Below, piece by piece: positions 1 through 8,416 of a stretch of DNA of 64,000 bases. Under the pieces are notes generated by a model, which was given only the letters and a program-made list of their open reading frames with translations, was not told where the DNA came from and ran no database searches. This stretch comes from Bacteroidetes bacterium 37-13 (GTDB lineage Bacteria; Bacteroidota; Bacteroidia; Chitinophagales; LD1), in contig MKTC01000040.1 of the NCBI GenBank assembly GCA_001897535.1, positions 204,601-268,600 on the forward strand, in the 5' to 3' direction. The first letter of the stretch is position 1; each line of letters opens with the position of its first letter. The translations under genes were made by a program, and so were the position numbers.

Positions 1-459
1 GCTGATGAAGAGTATCAAGTATTGCAATCTAAAATTGCTATTGCGAAAGGTGGCATAGTGAATTTAAACGCTGGCGGTAGCGACCAAAAAAACTTTTTGC
101 CACATCCTTACTCCGATTTTATTTATTCCATTATTATTGAAGAATATGGCCTGCTTGGCGGTGGCGTAATTGTGCTTTTGTATTTGTTTTTTCTATACCG
201 ATGTGTGAGAATTGTTTTGAAAGCCCCAAAAGCATTTGGCGCTTTTTTGGCAGCAGGCTTAGGCATTGCTTTAGTAATTCAAGCGATGATAAATATGGCT
301 GTGGTAGTGAATTTAGTGCCTGTAACAGGCGTTACTTTGCCACTTGTGAGCATGGGCGGAAGCAGCGCGATTTTCACGAGTATCGCTTTTGGAATTATTC
401 TTAGCGTGAGCAGAAATGTGGAACTGCAATCTGGTGAAGAAAACTTAGAAATGGCATAG
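1..459 (+). CDS. ftsW: FtsW, peptidoglycan glycosyltransferase of the divisome (3' part)
   Basis: This is the C-terminal part of a SEDS-family protein; the frame is open to base 1, so the start lies outside the window. The visible 152 residues contain the FtsW/RodA signatures QSKIAIA, GGS-QKNFLPHPYSDFI, the IIEEYGLLGG segment and the C-terminal helices with PVTGVTLPLVSMGGSS. FtsW polymerises lipid II with a class B PBP at the division septum in the inner membrane. In most bacteria the next genes are murG and murC. Here an AT-rich gap and an unrelated frameshifted gene follow instead. Family assignment is firm; FtsW rather than RodA is inferred from motif wording only. Confidence 0.93.
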   Translation, partial: ADEEYQVLQSKIAIAKGGIVNLNAGGSDQKNFLPHPYSDFIYSIIIEEYGLLGGGVIVLLYLFFLYRCVRIVLKAPKAFGAFLAAGLGIALVIQAMINMAVVVNLVPVTGVTLPLVSMGGSSAIFTSIAFGIILSVSRNVELQSGEENLEMA

Positions 460-486
460 TGCCACAAAGCAATTTCCTCTAATATT

Positions 487-504
487 TACTTTACTTTTTC
501 AATT
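487..504. repeat. 18-bp direct repeat, left copy
   Basis: The sequence TACTTTACTTTTTCAATT occurs here and again, identically and in the same orientation, at 1881-1898, where it overlaps the last codons and stop of mvaD. The two copies bracket the frameshifted gwsS gene. An exact 18-bp match at this distance is unlikely by chance even in AT-rich DNA. Confidence 0.75.
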
Positions 505-599
505 TTCTTTTACAAAGAATTTAATGTAAAAGGATAAAGCCGTTACAATATTATTTGATAGTATGGTATAGAATAAATAGAAAAGACTATTGTCCTCTT

Positions 600-704
600 A
601 TGAATTCTACCTTACTTCTTACATTAGATCCGGGCATGTATTTTATCTATGCTGCGAATAGCAATAATGAACTTATTATAAATTTTTTTGATTTTGTAAA
701 ATGA
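600..704 (+). CDS. Possible 34-residue peptide coupled to gwsS
   Basis: An ATG at 600 opens 34 codons ending in TGA at 702-704, and this stop overlaps the ATG of the next gene (701) as ATGA, the usual sign of translational coupling. The peptide starts MNSTLLLTLDPGMYFIYAAN and ends NFFDFVK. It has no Gly-rich core and no leader I recognise from grasp-with-spasm precursors. The frame stays open upstream to 525 with a possible TTG at 555. It could be a real leader peptide, a degraded remnant of an upstream maturation gene, or chance. I do not assign a function. Confidence 0.25.
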   Translation: MNSTLLLTLDPGMYFIYAANSNNELIINFFDFVK

Positions 705-1796
705 TTGTTTACAAATCTTTTGAAGATATTAAATTTGCAAAGGGATTTCTACGTGGACTATCAATAGATTTAACAAGAGAATCCTGGAACTATATACCCA
801 ATGAAGTTATTGATACAGTTCAGCGGATAAATGGAGTTTACGTTAATGATTCTACTTTAAAAGAATATCAAGTGATTTTAAATAAATACGATAATATCCT
901 TTTTTTTTAAATGCCCTGCTTCATTGTTATCTAATTTTGCGCCTCTTACCGAGCATTTCTACCAACCCAGCCATTTTAGCTCCGCTGTTATCTTTGTTAG
1001 TCAATTATACCCATCTTATTTGGATTGTTTATTTAAGCAATTAGAAGTAAGTAATTGCCATGATATTGCACTTGTATTTGAAAACTACTTTGACAGCCAA
1101 TTACTTAGGAAAAATATATCAACATCAGGCTTTGAAAATATTGAAATATATATCAATAAAAATTATCTAAAGGATTTAGATGAAATCATACAAATATGGG
1201 AGTCGGAGCCAAGAATAAATAATATTTTCATTTTTAACTTTTCACATGACACGATAATTGTTAAAGACGATTTAACAGGGTGTTCAATTATTGGAGTAAG
1301 TCAACCTTTTAATGTTGCTCAAAACTATATAAGTAATAGCGAACACTATTTTCAAGTAACTATTGATATTTATATGGAAGCATTAAGGCATAATCTTTTT
1401 TACAACAAGAAAATATTTATTGATGGAGAAGGTACAATATATAACGATGTAAATTTAACGAAAGAATTTGGAAATATTACCCAAATAAATGATTTAAAGG
1501 CACTATCTGAAAATGCTGATTTTACTTGGCATTGGCATATTCCTAAAACAGAGATAGACATTTGCAAGCATTGTGAATTCCGCTATTTATGCTTAGATTC
1601 TAGAGTGCCTATTAAAAGAGAAAGTGGCGGCTATTATCACGAATTAGAATGTAACTACAATCCATTTATTTGTAAGTGGAAGGGTGAAAATGAATACTTA
1701 ACATTGAAAGAGGTTGGTGTTGTATCAAATTCTGAGGAATATACCATTGATTATGAAAAGTTAAAGACTATAAATAACATACTATGGGGAAGTTAA
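701..1796 (+). pseudogene. gwsS: Grasp-with-spasm SPASM-domain peptide maturase, frameshifted
   Basis: Two abutting frames form one protein. Residues from 701 (MIVYKSFEDIKFAKGF...) stop at TAA 908-910, directly after a run of nine T (900-908). The neighbouring frame continues with KCPASLLSNFAPL and runs to 1796. Removing one T joins them into about 364 residues. The C-terminus carries a SPASM-type cysteine set: CKHCEFRYLC followed by a stretch ending ECNYNPFICKW, typical of the GwsS family. No CxxxCxxC radical-SAM motif is visible. GwsS proteins act with an ATP-grasp ligase (GwsG) on a ribosomal peptide; neither the ligase nor a recognisable precursor is beside it. The gene may be dead, slippage-regulated, or carry a sequencing error in the T run. 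Confidence 0.78.
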
Positions 1797-1879
1797 GTAT
1801 AGAACGGATTGCAATTTTTATAGTATATATAGTCTAAGAAATTAGAAGATATTTTTAGACTTAAATCAAACATTAAAAC

Positions 1880-2950
1880 CTACTTTACTTTTTCAATTCC
1901 ATTGCCCGTAAAGTCATGAATCATTTTTCCGTCTTCGCACAAGCCGGAAAGTTCATAATCGGCAAATTCTAAAACCTTTTTTGCATAAGATTTCGGATAA
2001 AGCAAATGCACGTTTGGACCTGCATCTAAAGTAAAATAAACCGGAATTTTACTGCTGTTGCGAAAGCTTCGGATACTTTCTATCATGCTTAAAGTATGTG
2101 CATTCATCAAAATAAAAGAAGGATTAGAACACATCATCAAAGCGTGCAGAGTCATGGCTTCGTTCTCGGCAATGTTGCCAAAAGTTTCCCAGTCTCCGGC
2201 TTTGAGTGCAGGCAATAAATTTTCTAAATTACTCTCTGCTTGCTTATAGCGTGTTTTAGCAAAAGGATGCCCTTTCATTAAAGAGTGCCCAACACGGCTC
2301 GATACTACTTTCTCTCTGCTGCTAGCAATTAAAATACTATCGCAAAGGGTTTTAAAATCTTTATGCAATAGATTTTCTGCGCCAATTCCATATTCATCAG
2401 AAGAGTTTTTTACAGCATCTGTTTCGCCCCACACAGAAGCATAAGGAAATAGAGAACGACAGGCACTTCCCGAACCAATGCGCGAAAAATAAGAAGTGCG
2501 TTTTATCCATTTGGCATCAGCAAGCAACTGCTTTTCGCTACTTGCTTTTTTGTTTGATAATTGAGTTTCAATATCGCACAAAGCCGCTGCCAATGCGCTA
2601 TACGAAGATGCCGAAGAAGCAATTCCGCTGGAGTGTGGAAACGAATTTGCAGAGTGAATTACTAACCCGTAATCATTTAAAAATTTAAAGTCTTTTTGTA
2701 TAGATGCAAAGAAATTTAGCAAGCGCAAACGGAAAGCTATATTTTCTTTTTTATCGAAATAAAACTGCAACTGCAATTCATCGCTCTTGGTTTCTTTCGG
2801 TACTAACGAAACCGAAGTTTCCGTAAAGCATTTGCTTAATGTGAAACTCAGCGATGGGTTCTCAGGAATTTGGTTTTTCTTTTTCCCCCAATACTTAATA
2901 ATAGCAATGTTTGAAGGGCTTTTCCATGTAGCTGCAGCAATCGTTTTCAT
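1880..2950 (-). CDS. mvaD: Diphosphomevalonate decarboxylase
   Basis: The 356-residue GHMP-kinase-fold protein shows the decarboxylase signatures near the N-terminus (SPSNIAIIKYWGK), the NPSLSFTL segment and the phosphate-binding loop FPHSSGIASSASSYSALA. SRIGSGSACRS and the late FTLDAGPNVHLLYP follow. The enzyme performs the ATP-dependent decarboxylation of mevalonate diphosphate to isopentenyl diphosphate in the cytosol. I chose the ATG at 2950 over a TTG at 2971 because it directly precedes the conserved KTIAAATWKSPSN start. It is divergent from the TMTC-like gene; no other mevalonate gene is in the window. Members annotated as mevalonate 3,5-bisphosphate decarboxylase are close relatives, so the exact substrate is slightly open. 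Confidence 0.9.
   Translation of the reverse strand: MKTIAAATWKSPSNIAIIKYWGKKKNQIPENPSLSFTLSKCFTETSVSLVPKETKSDELQLQFYFDKKENIAFRLRLLNFFASIQKDFKFLNDYGLVIHSANSFPHSSGIASSASSYSALAAALCDIETQLSNKKASSEKQLLADAKWIKRTSYFSRIGSGSACRSLFPYASVWGETDAVKNSSDEYGIGAENLLHKDFKTLCDSILIASSREKVVSSRVGHSLMKGHPFAKTRYKQAESNLENLLPALKAGDWETFGNIAENEAMTLHALMMCSNPSFILMNAHTLSMIESIRSFRNSSKIPVYFTLDAGPNVHLLYPKSYAKKVLEFADYELSGLCEDGKMIHDFTGNGIEKVK
1881..1898. repeat. 18-bp direct repeat, right copy
   Basis: This copy is identical to 487-504. It covers the 3' end of mvaD, so the left copy near ftsW looks like a duplicate of the mvaD tail, as expected if the gwsS patch was inserted or joined through this short homology. Confidence 0.75.
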
Positions 2951-3070
2951 ACGCTTATAATTTAGCTCCAAACCTAAATGAATTTTATTTTACTACACTA
3001 AATGTTTTCCCACATCTGCTTAATATTTACAGTGCAAAAAAATATCTTTCTTAGCGCTTTCATTTCTTTT

Positions 3071-5101
3071 ATGTTCAACAATAAAAAAGCTTTTTGGTTA
3101 GTTGCGATAGTTGCATTTGCAATGCTGATTTTCGCATATAGCAATCATTGGAACAATAGTTTTCACTTTGATGATTCGCACACGGTAGAAAACAATTTGT
3201 ATGTGCGCCACATTCAAAATATTCCACTCTTTTTTAAAGACTGCACCACATTCAGTTCTATTCCCTCACATGGTTCGTATCGCCCGCTGGTAACTACCAC
3301 GCTTGCCATAGATTACAAACTTGGCGAAACATTTTCGGGCAAGGGATACACTCCGTTTTGGTTTCATCTTTCAACCTTTATTTTCTTTCTGCTGCAAAGC
3401 ATTTTAATGTGGTTTTTCTTTAAAAAAATATTAGATAAAGTTTCTCCTGAATCTCCCAATAATTTCATTTCTCTTTTTGCTGTTGTATGGTATTCGCTCA
3501 ATCCGGTAATGGCAGAAACTATTAACTACGTAATTTCTCGTTCCGATTCTATTTCAACCTTTTTTGTGGTGCTGGCTTTTGTGGTTTACCAATATTCAAG
3601 CAAGTCGCGTAAGTATTATTTATACTTAATTCCAATACTTATTGGAGGCCTTGCAAAGCCCACGGCAATTATGTTTGCGCCAATGCTTATGGTTTATCAT
3701 TTGCTTTTTGAACAAGAACAAAGTTTACTTGCATTTGGCAAATGGAAATGGGATAGTTTGCTAAAAGTTGCTTTGCCTGCAATGGCTGTTTTTGTGTTTG
3801 TATATTTCTTAATCAAAAAAATGGAAGAAGGAATGTTTGAACCGGGCGGTAGTTCACTGTTTGAATATGTAATTACACAACCATACGTTTATTTGCATTA
3901 CATATCTATGTTTTTATTGCCATTGCAGCTAAGTGCAGATACCGATTGGGGCACTTTTAAATCACTTTCAGAATTTGGTTCAATAATTGGTTTTGTGTTT
4001 CTTATACTTCTTATTGCAACAGTTTTTATTACTTCTAAAAATAAAAAACAACGCCCGATAGCGTTTGGTATTTTGTGGTTTCTCTTTGCCTTAGTGCCAA
4101 CCACTTTTGTGCCTTTGGCAGAAGTAATGAACGACCACCGCCAATTTTTTCCGCATGTAGGAACAGCGCTGGCGCTTACTTGGGCAGCGTATTTATTGCT
4201 GCAAAATATATTAAAGAGGATTCCTGCGGCAGCAGTTTTTGTAGTTTGCTTTCTGTTCTGCACCGCTTATGCCTATGGCACTTTCGAGCGTAATAAAGTT
4301 TGGCTGAATGAAGAAACTTTATGGAAAGATGTTTCAGAAAAAAGCCCGCTTAATGGTCGCGGCTTAATGAATTATGGCTTGGCATTGATGGGAAGAGGTG
4401 ATTATGTAGGAGCCGAGAACTATTTTCAGCGGGGCTTAGAGCGTTGGCCTTACTATTCCTATTTGTATATAAATATGGCAATAGTGAAAGAAGTAACAGG
4501 AAAACAGAACGAAGCAGAATACTATTATTTGAAAGGTTTAGAATACGGCAAGAGCTATCCAAATAATTATTATTTCTACGGAAAGTATTTATACAAACAA
4601 GGTAAAAAAGAAGAGGCAATCGGCTACTTGCAGCAATGCCTGAAAATGAGTAGTGCACAAGTAGATGCCAGATACCTTTTAATGGACGCACTTTACGAAA
4701 CCAAACGATTGGAAGAATTAAAAATACTGTGTAATGAAACGCTTGACATTTTGCCCAGCGATGCGAAAGCAAAAGCATTTTTAGAATTGGCTGCTACCGG
4801 AAAAAGCAAAGCAGAAATTGAAGAAACTGCACTCGCACTTGCGCCAACGGCTGATGGTTATTTGAATTTAAGTTTAAGCTACTACCAGGCAGGTAACTAC
4901 GAAAAGTGTATTGAAGCAGCGCAAAAAGCATTGTCAATAAAACCTAATTATGCTGAAGCATGGAACAATATATGCTCGGCAAATAATGCACTCGGCAGAT
5001 TTAAAGAAGGCGCTGCCGCTTGCGAAGAAGCATTGAAAATTACTCCCGGTTATGCTTTGGCAAAAAATAATTTGCAATGGGCGCAAAAGAATTTAAAGTA
5101 G
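3071..5101 (+). CDS. TMTC-like GT-C membrane protein with TPR tail
   Basis: The N-terminal ~400 of 676 residues form about ten membrane helices. The first periplasmic loop carries FHFDDSHTVENN, with the Asp-Asp pair of GT-C transferases, followed by SHGSYRPLVTTTLAIDY and GYTPFWFHL, the layout of TMTC-type O-mannosyltransferases. The C-terminal ~250 residues are TPR repeats (for example NYAEAWNNICSANNALGRF). A lipid-linked sugar donor and secreted protein acceptors are inferred from the family only. The ATG at 3071 starts MFNNKKAFWLV just before the first helix; the upstream in-frame extension to 3002 has no support. It stands alone between divergent mvaD and the POT transporter. Confidence 0.75.
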   Translation: MFNNKKAFWLVAIVAFAMLIFAYSNHWNNSFHFDDSHTVENNLYVRHIQNIPLFFKDCTTFSSIPSHGSYRPLVTTTLAIDYKLGETFSGKGYTPFWFHLSTFIFFLLQSILMWFFFKKILDKVSPESPNNFISLFAVVWYSLNPVMAETINYVISRSDSISTFFVVLAFVVYQYSSKSRKYYLYLIPILIGGLAKPTAIMFAPMLMVYHLLFEQEQSLLAFGKWKWDSLLKVALPAMAVFVFVYFLIKKMEEGMFEPGGSSLFEYVITQPYVYLHYISMFLLPLQLSADTDWGTFKSLSEFGSIIGFVFLILLIATVFITSKNKKQRPIAFGILWFLFALVPTTFVPLAEVMNDHRQFFPHVGTALALTWAAYLLLQNILKRIPAAAVFVVCFLFCTAYAYGTFERNKVWLNEETLWKDVSEKSPLNGRGLMNYGLALMGRGDYVGAENYFQRGLERWPYYSYLYINMAIVKEVTGKQNEAEYYYLKGLEYGKSYPNNYYFYGKYLYKQGKKEEAIGYLQQCLKMSSAQVDARYLLMDALYETKRLEELKILCNETLDILPSDAKAKAFLELAATGKSKAEIEETALALAPTADGYLNLSLSYYQAGNYEKCIEAAQKALSIKPNYAEAWNNICSANNALGRFKEGAAACEEALKITPGYALAKNNLQWAQKNLK

Positions 5102-5164
5102 TAGATTGCTCAAATAAAAAATCATCTAACTTCACTCGCTTTTAAAACTTTAGAAAAAGAAAAA

Positions 5165-6490
5165 ATGCCATTAAAACAATTTAATGTATTTCCAAAGTCT
5201 GCTCCATATATTGTTGGAACGGAATTAGCAGAGCGGTTTAGTTTTTATGGCATGAAAGCCATACTCACTACTTTTTTAGTGAGCAATTTTTTTAATCCTG
5301 AAAGTAATACCACACTACAAGCAAGCGCAGAAGCACGCTCTAATGAAATTACACACTTATTTACTGCTATCACTTACGGTTGCAGCATTTTAGGTGGCTT
5401 GCTTGCCGATAGATATTTAGGACGATACAAAACTATTGTTTACCTAAGTGTTTTGTACATCATCGGGCATTTGTTTTTAGCTGTTTTTGAAAATAACTAC
5501 AACTTGTTTATCACCGGTTTAATGCTTATTGCAATTGGCGCAGGTGGCGTAAAACCTAATGTGAGTGTGATGGTGGGCGACCAATTTGAAAATGAAGATG
5601 ACAAGCGAATAAGTAAACTCTATGATGTCTTTTATTTCTCTATCAATTTAGGTGCATTTTTTTCAATGCTTATTATTCCGGTTTTGAAACATAAATACGG
5701 TGCATCTGTAGCATTTACAGTTCCGGGATTGCTGATGCTGGTTGCACTAATTATTTTCTTGGCAGGAACGAAAAAATATAAAATGGTGCCGCCAACTAAG
5801 AGTGAAAATACCCTATCATTTATGCAAACTGTAAGGCAACTTTCTAAGGTGCTAATTGTGTTTGCATTCATACCTTTGTTTTGGGCGCTTTACGACCAAA
5901 ATGGTTCTGAGTGGGTGTTACAAGCTGCCAAAATGGATTTGAACTTTATGGGCATTACTTGGCTAAGCGAACAAATACAAGTCGTGAATGCAATTTTAAT
6001 ATTGGTGTTTATTCCGCTTTTTTCAGTAGTGGTTTTTCCAACTTTAGAAAAGATTGGCATTCGAGTTACATCAGTGCGAAAAATTGGCTGGGGCTTCATT
6101 TTAATTGTACTTACTTTTTTACTTTCTGCATGGATTCAAAAACAAATTGATGCAGGAATAAAATTGAATATTGCCTGGCAACTCTTGGCCTATGCAATTC
6201 TCACAGCTTCAGAAATTTTAGTTTCGCTTACAGGCTTGGAATTTGCATTTTCAAACTCTCCAAAAAATATGCGCAGCACTGTGATGTCGCTATTTTTCTT
6301 CACTGTTTTTATCGGAAATATTCTGGTATCATTCATCAATAACAGCATTCATTCCGGAGGTGTTTTTAGTCAATTTTCCGGTGCTGATTATTTTCTGCTT
6401 TTTGCAGGAATGATGGCAGCAAATGCGCTATTGTATTTTGCAACTGTAAAGATTTTTAATGTAGAAGCTCACAACAATGAAAATATTTAA
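5165..6490 (+). CDS. POT/PTR family proton-coupled oligopeptide transporter
   Basis: The 441-residue protein has about 12 membrane helices and begins with the POT signature GTELAERFSFYGMKA, which contains the ExxER proton-coupling motif. GGLLADRYLGRYKTI follows, then the second family motif around GAGGVKPNVSVMVGDQF and INLGAFFSM. POT proteins import di- and tripeptides with protons across the inner membrane. The end overlaps panC by 14 nt, so it is probably co-transcribed with panC and aroE, although the functions are unrelated. Substrate range cannot be read from the sequence. Confidence 0.88.
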   Translation: MPLKQFNVFPKSAPYIVGTELAERFSFYGMKAILTTFLVSNFFNPESNTTLQASAEARSNEITHLFTAITYGCSILGGLLADRYLGRYKTIVYLSVLYIIGHLFLAVFENNYNLFITGLMLIAIGAGGVKPNVSVMVGDQFENEDDKRISKLYDVFYFSINLGAFFSMLIIPVLKHKYGASVAFTVPGLLMLVALIIFLAGTKKYKMVPPTKSENTLSFMQTVRQLSKVLIVFAFIPLFWALYDQNGSEWVLQAAKMDLNFMGITWLSEQIQVVNAILILVFIPLFSVVVFPTLEKIGIRVTSVRKIGWGFILIVLTFLLSAWIQKQIDAGIKLNIAWQLLAYAILTASEILVSLTGLEFAFSNSPKNMRSTVMSLFFFTVFIGNILVSFINNSIHSGGVFSQFSGADYFLLFAGMMAANALLYFATVKIFNVEAHNNENI

Positions 6491-7337
6491 AACCGTTGCC
6501 GATTGGAAAAATGAACTTGCTACTATTAAAGGCAAAACTTTGTATTTTGTTCCAACAATGGGCGCACTGCACCAAGGGCATTTGAGTTTGGTGGAAAAAG
6601 CAAAGCGCAAAAATACTTATGTGGTGGTAAGCATTTTTGTGAACCCAACACAGTTTAATAATGCCGAAGATTTTGCAAAATATCCTATCACTACAGAGAA
6701 AGATATTGCGCTTTTAGAGCAAGTAAAATGCGATGCAGTTTTTCTTCCTTCGGTGAAAGAAATGTATCCAAATGGAACAGCTCTACAAGATGAAATAGAT
6801 TTTGGTTTTATGGCGCAAACGCTGGAAGGAGAATTTAGACCTGGACATTTTGCCGGAATGGCACAAGTGGTAGAACGACTGCTTCGAATTATTGAGCCGC
6901 AAAAATTGTTTATGGGGTTAAAAGATTTTCAGCAAGCTATAATAGTTGGAGAATTGATAAAGAAAAGAAAGCTGAAAATTGAATTGGTGAAATGCCCAAC
7001 CAAGCGCGAAGCAGATGGTTTGGCAATGAGTTCGCGCAATGTTCGTTTAGATAAAAAATCGAGAGCCATTGCGGTGCAACTAAGCAAAGCACTTTTTTAC
7101 ACACGCAGAAAAATTCAAAGGCTTAAACGAGAAAAAAATCTTGCAGCCGTGAAAACAATAGTAACTGCTGCAAAAGAAAAATTGGCTGCTTACAAAGAAA
7201 TAGAAATAGAATATTTTGAAGTGCGCAATGCCGAAACACTCCGTGCCGAAACTAAAATATCGGATAAGTCTTTGGTAGCTTTGGTGGCAGCCAATATTGG
7301 TGGCGTACGCTTAATAGATAATGTGGTGATAGCATGA
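6477..7337 (+). CDS. panC: Pantothenate synthetase
   Basis: The 286-residue enzyme has the nucleotidyltransferase motif as FVPTMGALHQGHLSLV, then VSIFVNPTQFN, GEFRPGHFAGMAQVV, and LFMGLKDFQQ. The KMSKS-like EADGLAMSSRNVRL follows. It joins pantoate and beta-alanine using ATP, in coenzyme A biosynthesis. The length is usual for the family. It starts 14 nt inside the transporter gene and its stop overlaps aroE by the ATGA arrangement, so the three genes form a tight operon. No panB or panD is in the window. Confidence 0.95.
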   Translation: MKIFKTVADWKNELATIKGKTLYFVPTMGALHQGHLSLVEKAKRKNTYVVVSIFVNPTQFNNAEDFAKYPITTEKDIALLEQVKCDAVFLPSVKEMYPNGTALQDEIDFGFMAQTLEGEFRPGHFAGMAQVVERLLRIIEPQKLFMGLKDFQQAIIVGELIKKRKLKIELVKCPTKREADGLAMSSRNVRLDKKSRAIAVQLSKALFYTRRKIQRLKREKNLAAVKTIVTAAKEKLAAYKEIEIEYFEVRNAETLRAETKISDKSLVALVAANIGGVRLIDNVVIA

Positions 7338-8059
7338 ATCTCGGTTTAATCGGTTTTCCGCTCACACACTCGTTTTCTAAAAAATATTTTGAAGAAAAGT
7401 TTCTGCGGGAACATATTCAAAATGTTACTTACGATTTGTTTCCGCTGCAATCTATTCAAGAACTGCCTTTGTTGATTTCACAGCATAATTTATTCGGCTT
7501 AAACGTTACCATTCCGCATAAAGAAAGTGTTCTGAAATTCTGCAATCATGTTTCTAAAGAAGTAGAAGCTATTGGTGCCACGAATTGCCTTAAAATATCA
7601 GATAATAAAATTGCAGCATTTAATACCGATATAATTGGTTTTGAAAAGTGCATTAAACCGTTGCTGCAATTGCATCATACAAGTGCACTTATTTTAGGAA
7701 CAGGAGGAAGTTCAAAAGCCGTTCAATATGTAATGAAGAAATTGGGTATTGCTGCTTCACTTGTGTCAAGAGAAAAAATTGAGAATGGTTTTACTTACAC
7801 AGCGTTAAACGACTCAATTGTAGAGGCTCATACTATTATTGTGAATACGACTCCGGCAGGTATGTTTCCTAATATTAAAGCCATGCCACTTATTCCATAT
7901 AATGCAATTTCGCACCGGCATTTAGTGGTTGATTTAATTTACAATCCTGCACAAACATTATTCTTACATACCGCACAAACACAAGGCGCAGTAACCAAAA
8001 GTGGCTTAGAAATGCTCGAAATTCAAGCCGAAGAATCATGGAAAATTTGGAGTGAATAA
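7334..8059 (+). CDS. aroE: Shikimate dehydrogenase
   Basis: The 241-residue protein starts GLIGFPLTHSFSKKYF, the substrate-binding SxS segment. It continues with NVTIPHKESV, containing the catalytic Lys, then GATNCL, AFNTDIIGF and the NADP-binding LILGTGGSSKAVQ. It ends with the conserved SGLEMLEIQAEESWKIW helix. It reduces 3-dehydroshikimate to shikimate in the common aromatic pathway. Translation is likely coupled to panC through a 4-nt overlap. It is somewhat short (many AroE are about 270 residues) but all core motifs are present. Confidence 0.94.
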   Translation: MNLGLIGFPLTHSFSKKYFEEKFLREHIQNVTYDLFPLQSIQELPLLISQHNLFGLNVTIPHKESVLKFCNHVSKEVEAIGATNCLKISDNKIAAFNTDIIGFEKCIKPLLQLHHTSALILGTGGSSKAVQYVMKKLGIAASLVSREKIENGFTYTALNDSIVEAHTIIVNTTPAGMFPNIKAMPLIPYNAISHRHLVVDLIYNPAQTLFLHTAQTQGAVTKSGLEMLEIQAEESWKIWSE

Positions 8060-8336
8060 CCGGATTCCCTTTGCAATTTCCTTTTAAAAAACACTGATTT
8101 TTTCACAACAAAGCAGCTGAAACCAAGCAGCGGCAATGGTTTTAAGTGTTTTCATGTTGTTTGTTTTATCATAAAAATAGGAACAAGCAAAACCTTTGTT
8201 CTACGGTAAAAAGATTAGAAAGGTTACACGCATACAATTAGAAAGCCTAATTTACAATACAATTAAGTAATTGATTATCAATGATTTAATTTTTTATTCT
8301 TTAAATATGTAACTTCAACAAAACTATAAAAGTGTA

Positions 8337-8353
8337 GAACACAAGGGGTGTTC
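8337..8353. promoter_or_regulatory. Inverted repeat, distal
   Basis: GAACAC and GTGTTC arms are separated by five bases, 64 nt upstream of the repeat-protein start. It may be a protein-binding site or an mRNA leader hairpin; which cannot be decided from sequence. Confidence 0.35.
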
Positions 8354-8373
8354 GAGCAACTATGTTTGCATTA

Positions 8374-8393
8374 TGTAAACGATATTGTTTACA
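8374..8393. promoter_or_regulatory. Operator-like palindrome
   Basis: Seven-base arms TGTAAAC and GTTTACA are separated by six bases, ending 23 nt before the ATG at 8417. The arms resemble binding half-sites of dimeric helix-turn-helix repressors such as the LacI family. No regulator gene is adjacent. Confidence 0.45.
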
Positions 8394-8416
8394 CAAAAAC
8401 AAAAAACATCTGAATT

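Larger units (their letters stand above)
8060..8416. other. 357-nt intergenic region upstream of the repeat protein
   Basis: There is no ORF of note and no obvious aroE terminator. The left two thirds are featureless AT-rich DNA. The last 80 nt hold two inverted repeats (8337-8353 and 8374-8393) just before the start of the GGYGDLFLK repeat protein, so this is probably its control region. Confidence 0.5.

Noticed and set aside
701..1796. Intact grasp-with-spasm RiPP cluster
   Set aside because: No ATP-grasp ligase, transporter or recognisable precursor is present between ftsW and mvaD, and the gene is frameshifted.
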